64,000 nt of DNA from Magicicada septendecula. Lineage: Eukaryota; Arthropoda; Insecta; Hemiptera; Cicadidae. Both the position numbers and the translations under genes were made by a program. The stretch spans positions 112,390,654 through 112,454,653 of the forward strand of contig CM068367.1 in NCBI GenBank assembly GCA_034769895.1. Reading direction: 5' to 3'. Positions 58,401-64,000 of the stretch are shown in pieces (the first letter of the stretch is position 1; every line of letters begins with the position of its first letter). Below the pieces are notes generated by a model. That model worked only from the letters and a program-made list of their open reading frames with translations. It ran no database searches and was not told the DNA's origin.

Positions 58401-59406
58401 TACATTAGAAAATGACCTCTTTGTTCCATATTTGGGATATCTCTCTAAATATGGAGAGTAACGGCCCTTCAGCTATAATGCAATCACGATCGTTTGGATT
58501 AAGATGTGTAGGCCATGTAGCAGGATCTTTTAATGGAAATGAAACTGTAACATCAACATCCGCCGAGCTGGGGCCACCATTTTCTTGCTCTTCCAATGAA
58601 TGAGTTACAGTTACAGGTTCTTGACCTTGACAAATTTCATCAGCTATATTTGTTGCGATTTCATGAATACCAGTTTCAGTTTGTAAACTATCTCTACACT
58701 CTGGTAGTTGTAGTTCTTGTCCCTTAGAGTGCTCGTCTTTTTCACTGAGGTTAGGTTCATCAGTTAGGGCTACGTCATTCGTAGCTACATTTTCTGTACT
58801 AGAGACAGGGTTTTGTGGTTTTGATAAATACTTGCATAGTAATTTAGCACTGGCTTCCGCTTCTTTTAAGGATTTAGCTTTCTGCTTCCTATTTTGACAT
58901 CCAGAAGGTTTGGAAAACATTTTTAGTTTATTAACATCACAAATAGAGTTATCACAATTCATAAAACACAAAACTAATATTTATCACAAAACACAAAACT
59001 AATTACTAATTATATGCAGACGTCAACTGGATACACTTGTCACGACTCACGTCAGATAACGACTGCCACTTGTCGCAGCACAGATACAGCACCAGACGTC
59101 GACGCGACAGATAGACTAAACATGTGATAGTGATTGTGACTCACTATCTACAACTGTTCAGTTCTGTCAAAACAACGGAGCGGAGCGTTTGGAGCCAGTA
59201 GCCAGAATCTTTACTGTACTTTCAAGCAACATTTTATTTGTTGAACAAAAGTTATTAACATATTCAAATGGCTAATTTGCATTCAAAATTACATAAAAAT
59301 TTAAATTTTTACCATATTATTTTTTTATATTTTTTCTCATTTCGGCGCCCCTCCCAAATCGCATGTGTGCGACCGCACACGTCGCACACGCCTTAGGCCG
59401 GCCCTG
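55495..59406 (-). mobile_element. hAT transposon (ZMYM1-like transposase), 3.9 kb, nearly complete
   Basis: Terminal inverted repeats start CAGGGCCGGCCTAAG at both ends (55495 inward; complement ending at 59406), and GGCGCCCCT recurs inside each. The flanks CTACCACC (55487-55494) and CCACCTCC (59407-59414) agree at 6 of 8 positions, consistent with a decayed 8 bp hAT target duplication. The transposase occupies 56113-58971 on the minus strand. About 55540-56110 and 58972-59335 are non-coding subterminal DNA. Confidence 0.9.
56113..58971 (-). pseudogene. hAT transposase, two exons, few breaks
   Basis: N-terminal variable part (58405-58971); a TTF-type zinc region with RRWLLYSQ, VYCFCCKIFS and HETSPNH (57555-58349); RNase H-like core with LDCTPDLSRKEQFSVVLRYV, then MKGKHSG and CHSLNLVLSDAA (56580-57558). 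A 168 bp intron follows (56412-56579, donor AAAG|GTACGT, acceptor GATTTTAG|GC), and a dimerisation exon (56113-56411) with ILLTIPMSVASAERSFSKL, the hAT C-terminal motif. This is the ZMYM1/DUF4371-type hAT family. Breaks: a frameshift near 58400, another near 57625 in an A-run, and a TGA for Gly before YDNGANMKG. A few lesions only, so recently active. Confidence 0.88.
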
Positions 59407-60207
59407 CCACCTCCCAGAGCCGCATCACCAGGCCCACCTGCAGGGTTCGGGCAGCCACGCAACGACTTATCCTGAACTGCCCTACTATACCTTAACTGGA
59501 GTACGCTGCGTGGACAGGCTATACCATTAGCGTTCACTGCGCTTTTATGTTAGCGAGGTCAGGAATGGTTACCTAGCGTAGCTACTGCCAAGGGACGAGG
59601 TAACATCAGCCCCAATGGCTATAAACATTGACAACCGTTCTGTTTATTTTTGGGCTCGCAGAAGAGCGTGTGTGCTCGTGTAGTTTATGTTAGTAGCCTA
59701 ATTAGTAACTATTTGTGAATTTACCTAAGGCAGACATGTCTAAACAAGTATTTTGACGTGAAAACGTTTTTAAAATCGATGCCGGTTGTGGGGAGGCAAT
59801 CGCGCCCAAATAAGCGACAGTTTCTGTCGAAGTAATGTTAAACTTCAATAACTCGGCTAAACATAGACATAGCGCCGCGATCTTAGTCTCGTTTTAAAGA
59901 GGAAGGATGAAAGTTTGTGCCAGTACCGCTCCGGCTCCGACATTCGTTGCGGCCGGACATCGCGAACTGCGCACGCGCAAAGTGAACCCACTATTTTCGA
60001 CTTCCCGGATTCAACACGTGTCCATAAACGGGATCATATCTCAGAGACTAATTATTCGATCCGAGTGAACCAAGTGTTGTTTTGAAGTGGTGTGTATATG
60101 TTACAACTCATCCTGGGCTCCAAGTGTGTATCTCAAAAACTCAAAAAGATACGAGGCTGTGAATTTGAAAAAGTTTGAAAATTTCCCGATTTTCTTAAAA
60201 TGTCGCG
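59407..60207. other. hAT right flank and Helitron leader
   Basis: Moderately GC-rich. The last 250 bp (about 59960-60207), with CATATCTCAGAGACTAATTA and ATCTCAAAAACTCAAAAAGA, look like the 5' leader of the Helitron that follows. The earlier part is unassigned. Confidence 0.4.
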
Positions 60208-61221
60208 ATGAGGGCAAAGTACAACCAGAATTACAAAAATCGGGCACGAATGCATAGAGCACAAAATTCCAAAGGGAATGACACCGAAAACGCCGGGCCC
60301 GGACCCAAAACCAACGCGCAGTACTGCACAAAACGTAAGCGCGCTCTAACAACTCAGGCGCCATCTGACGAGCCTGGGTCATGTATGGATGTGGATTTCG
60401 TTGCTGATGAGATGGAGAGTGCAATGGAGGTTGACCCAGACCCATCGGGCCCACTTCGGATACCCAATATGGCGACGGGGGCCCAAAATTGGACTTGTAC
60501 CGGGGCCGACAACTACTTTAAAAAAACATTCTTAGATAACGACTTTGGCCACAAATGTGACATTTGCGACCGCCTGTGGTTCAAAAATGATTTGAAGCCT
60601 ACCAATAGGAGTATCACTGGTGTACTGCGAGAAGAGTTCCCTACAGAGGACGTGAGTGGTTTCAAGCTCTGTAACAACTGTAAGGCGCAGTGTTCTAAGG
60701 GGCGGGTTCCAGCGTTGAGTCGGAGTAACGGTTTCGTATATCCGCCGATCCCAGACCCACCTCTGCCTAAACTCGATCCCTTGATTTCACCGCGACTCCC
60801 TTACATGCAGATACGCAGGCTGGGAGGATCGAGTTACGGTATCGTCGGCCAAGTGATCAATATCCCAGTGAGTGTCGATACCATGGTATCAAAGTTACCG
60901 CACTCTCTCGACGACGATTACGCCATAAATGTGAATTTGAAGAAGAATATCGTGCACAAGTCTAGCTACCTCAGTGGCTATGTAAAGAAGGCAGTGCTCA
61001 AGCAATATTACAAAGTAGGCCCCTCTTATATTTTTATTAATTGTTATCCTTACTTGTTTTATAATAGTCGGACCATTCTAAACAAGTGGTTTCCAATTAA
61101 AAAGCGCCTGAGGGCCACATTTAAACTCAGGAACCTACCGCCCGGCCCCCATCATAGACGATTAATTTTCAGTAAGTACTGTAAAGACAAAACAAGGCGG
61201 TATTTAATTAGAAATAAGTAA
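60208..61221 (+). pseudogene. Helitron protein N-terminal fragment with DUF6570-type domain, fused to unrelated tail
   Basis: 337 open codons. Residues about 110-262 hold CDICDRLWFKNDLK, FKLCNNCKAQCSKGRVPALS, NGFVYPPIPDPPLPKLDPL, SPRLPYMQIRRLGGSSYGI, VGQVINIPVSVDTMVSKLP, DDDYAINVNLKKNIVHKSSY and LSGYVKK. This is the Cys-pair domain (DUF6570) found at the N-terminus of many animal Helitrons. Similarity stops at about 60995. The remaining 75 residues are basic and AT-coded, unlike the domain, and appear to be read-through into other DNA. Rep and helicase are missing. A different Helitron type from that at 48664. Confidence 0.85.
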
Positions 61222-61540
61222 AAAGATGTAATTTGCACATTTAGCATATCTCACTACGTATCTATAACGGTACAGTGTTTATTATGTCAGTACAGTATTT
61301 AAGATATTTGAAATATGTTAAACAATGTGTATTTACATAAAACCTTCAAAGTGAAAACTGAGGTCAATCTGTTGGAGCCGGTACAGCAGGAATGTCCACG
61401 TCGAGTTGAGTCGTGGCTGATTTCAATAGATGAATCAGGGAAGAATCTGTGAGGCGACTTCTGCTGTGGTTTTTGATTAACTTCATTCTGAAGTGCACGT
61501 TTTCACAGGTATATGCACTTCCAGTTATGCACGTCATTTC
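61222..61540. other. Non-coding
   Basis: No feature recognised. Confidence 0.4.
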
Positions 61541-61800
61541 TTCTTCTTCTTCTATGGCGTTACAGTTCGAAGTTGAACCTTAGCCTCCATAATCAGCCGC
61601 CTCCATTTTTCCCTGTCCTTGGCGATCGATGTACATCATTTTATTTTAAGTAAATTATCAGCATCCCTCGCCAATGCGTCAATTCAGCGTGTCTTGGGTC
61701 TTCCGATAGGCCTTCTACCCTCGATCTGACTAAACAGTACCTTCCTAGATATTCGGTTGTCTTCCATCCCAATGATGTGTCCTGCCCACTCCCAATAATC
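61541..61800 (-). mobile_element. LINE 3' end (RTE-like) with GAA tail
   Basis: The minus strand reads in pieces EWAGHIIGMEDNR-like, VEGLSEDPRH / RRPIGRPKTRW-like, ALARDADN and GKMEAADYGG-like, the tail of an RTE-type RT (GRPKxRWxDxLxxD...REKWRxLI). It closes at 61541-61554 with (GAA)n, the microsatellite tail used by several RTE-like LINEs instead of poly-A. Only the 3' end is present, as is usual for 5'-truncated insertions. Confidence 0.7.
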
Positions 61801-62527
61801 ATGCCACGTCATTTATCTGTCAAAAACTTCGCAGATTTGGGAATCGTTTAAGAGCTAACAACTTACAGAAAACTGACCCCCCTTTCCTTGCCTGGTCTGC
61901 AAGAAGGGATGAGCTTGTAAATCACTCAGTTCTAGTTGAATATCGGTTGTTCTTCAGTGACATTATCAAGAGTATAATTAAGTAGCGAGCCACTCCACTA
62001 TTTTTCAGCATTTCAAATTCTTTTAAACTCGCCAATGGTGTCTTAAATATTTGCACCATTTCATCATTTTAAACTCTTCTGGTATTCGGCGACGCTAACA
62101 AAATGAACCAATTCGTTTTATCCAAAGAACATTTGAAAATTTTTAATTCGTTATGTTAAAGTAGGTAACGTAATGTAATTTTTAGTAGGTAAACACAGTA
62201 ATTATTACATTTGTTTCCCAAGATAAAAGTCGCGGGTCGCATAAAATGGTGTCGCGGGCGACTAGTTGGAAAACACTGTTCTATACCGTTGTGAATCTAC
62301 CTGAATCTACGGACTCGGCTAAAGGCCGAGTCAGGAAAGAAGCCCTGAGCTAAAACATTATCCTTGTGTATACTTGCTCCTACATCAGACAAGGCCAACT
62401 TTGAATCGGCAGGCTCCTAGGAATCAGCTTTGAGGCTCCTAGGAGACCAAGTCAGACTCTTGAATCGGCTTTGTAATTGAATTGGTGATGTGTAAAAGGA
62501 CTCAATTACGGAACTTACAGAGATCGT
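61801..62527. other. Non-coding, small repeats
   Basis: GGCTCCTAGGA appears twice near 62409-62455, and a CTCGGC...GCCGAGTC hairpin lies at about 62314-62334. No gene. Confidence 0.4.
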
Positions 62528-62971
62528 CAGGGGCGTATTTACGGGGGGAGGAGAGCACAAACGAGACCTGACCCCCCTCAGAAGGTCGACAAAGTTAACG
62601 AATTTTGTTAATCTCTTAATCTTTAAGCTGTTTTATTTTTTTCAGCTGTGTACGCTAATATGGTAGTAACTTTTTTAAAAATATTGAAACAGGTTTATTA
62701 CACAGAATTAGGATATAGGCCTACGTTGTAATGTGGAGTATAGGAAAATCAATTCAGTCAATAAGTATCTTTTAATAATGTTTCAATAAGGCGCATTTTT
62801 ATCGTGTTATTACCGTTTACTTTAATGGGACTGATTTCTGTACGTTATCACGCGTTTTTCAGGCACTTTAAAGCTAGTAATGTTGACTAGTCTTAACTTG
62901 TTTTTTCTTTTGTATGAAGCCGATCCGACCTCGGACCCCCCTTCCAAAGCCAAATTCTAGATACGACACTG
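62528..62971. mobile_element. hAT-like MITE, about 440 bp
   Basis: Ends CAGGGGCGTATTTACGG and, on the complement, CAGTGTCGTATCTAGAATT: inverted repeats sharing CAG.G.CGTAT.TA. The size and the CAG start suit a non-autonomous hAT. An 8 bp duplication is not visible. Confidence 0.5.
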
Positions 62972-63217
62972 GGGGGGGGGTCATTATTCTATAGACTACG
63001 CGCAGATAAGCATATCTACGCACTTCCAAGTATTTTAGCAGTGTATAGCATAATGTTCTTTATGTCATATCCACTTGGGATGGGTTTCAAAAATAATTTG
63101 ATGCTTTCTGAACAAATCTCTTGCAGCTATCACCAATAACAAAAAAGTTCCTCGCTGATTGACTTTTTGCCTCAATACTAAAACAAAAACTGAGGTATTA
63201 CCAGTACGAGGTGGAGG

Positions 63218-63302
63218 TAACGAATTTTGTTAATCTCTTAATGTTTTATTTTATTTTGTTTCAGCTGTGTACGCTAATATAGTAGTCACTCTTTTTTAAC
63301 AA
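63218..63302. repeat. Direct repeat of 62593-62692
   Basis: Shares AACGAATTTTGTTAATCTCT and CAGCTGTGTACGCTAATAT, then AGTAGT with the inside of the MITE, so part of that element is duplicated 0.6 kb downstream. Confidence 0.8.
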
Positions 63303-63544
63303 TAAAAAAGTATGTTATTTACTCTTTAGTAACTCGTAATAATACAATAAACCTATAGACTAGTTAAATGTAACAAAGTTGCAACAACGGATACACAACC
63401 TGTATCCGTAACCTATCGTAACCTGTTTAATTATGTTCTAATCCTAGTTTGGGGAAAAGGGTGGAAAGAAGATGATAAATGATATATATTTGCCCCAAAA
63501 TCTTAAAAAGGAAGAGTCTTATATTGTATGTTATCTTTAAATGA

Positions 63545-63730
63545 ATCGATCCTTTTTAAAAGGGCATAAGTCACGAGTTCGGTCATTTTGACTTTTTCAA
63601 TGTTTCATATTCTTTAAATGTAGATCTATCAATTTGTTTTAAAAGGGCGTATAGACTGCAGTTAGTTAAATAGCTATAAAATAATGAATATTCCGGTTCT
63701 TTTTAAAATGGCGTATGTCAGTGACTTAAA
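63545..63730. repeat. Degenerate repeat, three units
   Basis: TTTTTAAAAGGGCATAAGTC (63550), TTTTAAAAGGGCGTATAGAC (63638) and TTTTTAAAATGGCGTATGTC (63700) mark three spaced, decayed units. The rest up to 64000 is AT-rich with no recognised feature. Confidence 0.5.
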
Positions 63731-64000
63731 AAAACGAGTGCTGCAAATGATTTTAGTACTAAGATAGCTTAGTAAACACCTGCTGCAGATTTTTTATTCT
63801 TTTCCGTTGTTACTGATTAGCTGATCTGTGTCCCTAATCTTAATAACTGTGGTTGTAATTTTTATGCCTAACAATTTAATTAGTGTTTATGAAAAACTTT
63901 AAACTTTTTGAAACCTATGATGAATAATAGTAGTATTTCGACTAATTCTACTAATATAGTAAGATATCGTTATTCTTCCTATGTAACGAATGAAAAACCG

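Noticed and set aside
56274-58603. Plus-strand frames over the hAT transposase
   Set aside because: Antisense shadows of the minus-strand transposase.

Overview
This is a 64 kb piece of an insect nuclear genome. It is AT-rich and intron-bearing, with one clear host gene and a dense load of mobile elements and microsatellites. The evidence for an insect is a CYP6-like (CYP3-clan) cytochrome P450, mariner, Jockey, Penelope-like, Sola-like, hAT and Helitron relics, and a short (CCTAA)4 tract of the insect telomere type. The order cannot be fixed from the sequence. The long TE-filled introns would suit a large-genome hemimetabolous insect, but that is only a guess.

The host gene runs on the minus strand from about 29.4 kb to 12.3 kb. 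Four coding exons (28399-29377, 25528-25749, 19466-19711, 12327-12499) join through GT-AG sites in compatible phase (1,1,1) to give a 539-residue P450 with its membrane anchor, C-helix WxxxR, I-helix AGxET, K-helix ExxR, PERF and haem Cys motifs all present. Its three introns (2.6, 5.8 and 7.0 kb) hold a mariner, a LINE scrap, a Sola-like transposon, a tandem repeat family, a Helitron-like element, long microsatellites and a solo LTR.

Region by region: 1-2.35 kb, a Penelope-like reverse transcriptase. 2.35-8.97 kb, a 6.6 kb palindrome with arms of about 2.95 kb, each carrying a decayed mariner, around a 0.7 kb spacer with an LTR fragment. 9-12.3 kb, P450 downstream flank with a LINE scrap and a (TG)n tract. 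12.3-29.4 kb, the P450 gene. 30-33.3 kb, a second array of the same hairpin-ended, minisatellite-bearing repeat family that sits in P450 intron 2. 33.3-37.5 kb, AT-rich and mostly unassigned. 37.5-42.2 kb, a nearly full-length Jockey-clade LINE with target-site duplications. 42.8-47 kb, several LINE 3' fragments. 47.8-49.4 kb, the 5' part of a Helitron broken by a 90 bp insertion. 50 kb, a 240 bp (CA)n tract. 52-55 kb, a Helitron-like end and LINE scraps. 55.5-59.4 kb, an almost complete hAT transposon with a spliceable intron. 60.2-61 kb, the 5' part of a second, different Helitron. 61.5-64 kb, a LINE 3' end with a GAA tail, a hAT-like MITE and small repeats.

The least explained objects are the hairpin-ended minisatellite family (about 22 units of about 160 bp in two opposite clusters flanking and invading the P450), the large palindrome, and a scattered set of short motifs with a hammerhead-ribozyme-like core (CTGANGA, stem, GAAA). 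No rRNA, convincing tRNA, CRISPR array or bacterial-type operon was seen.
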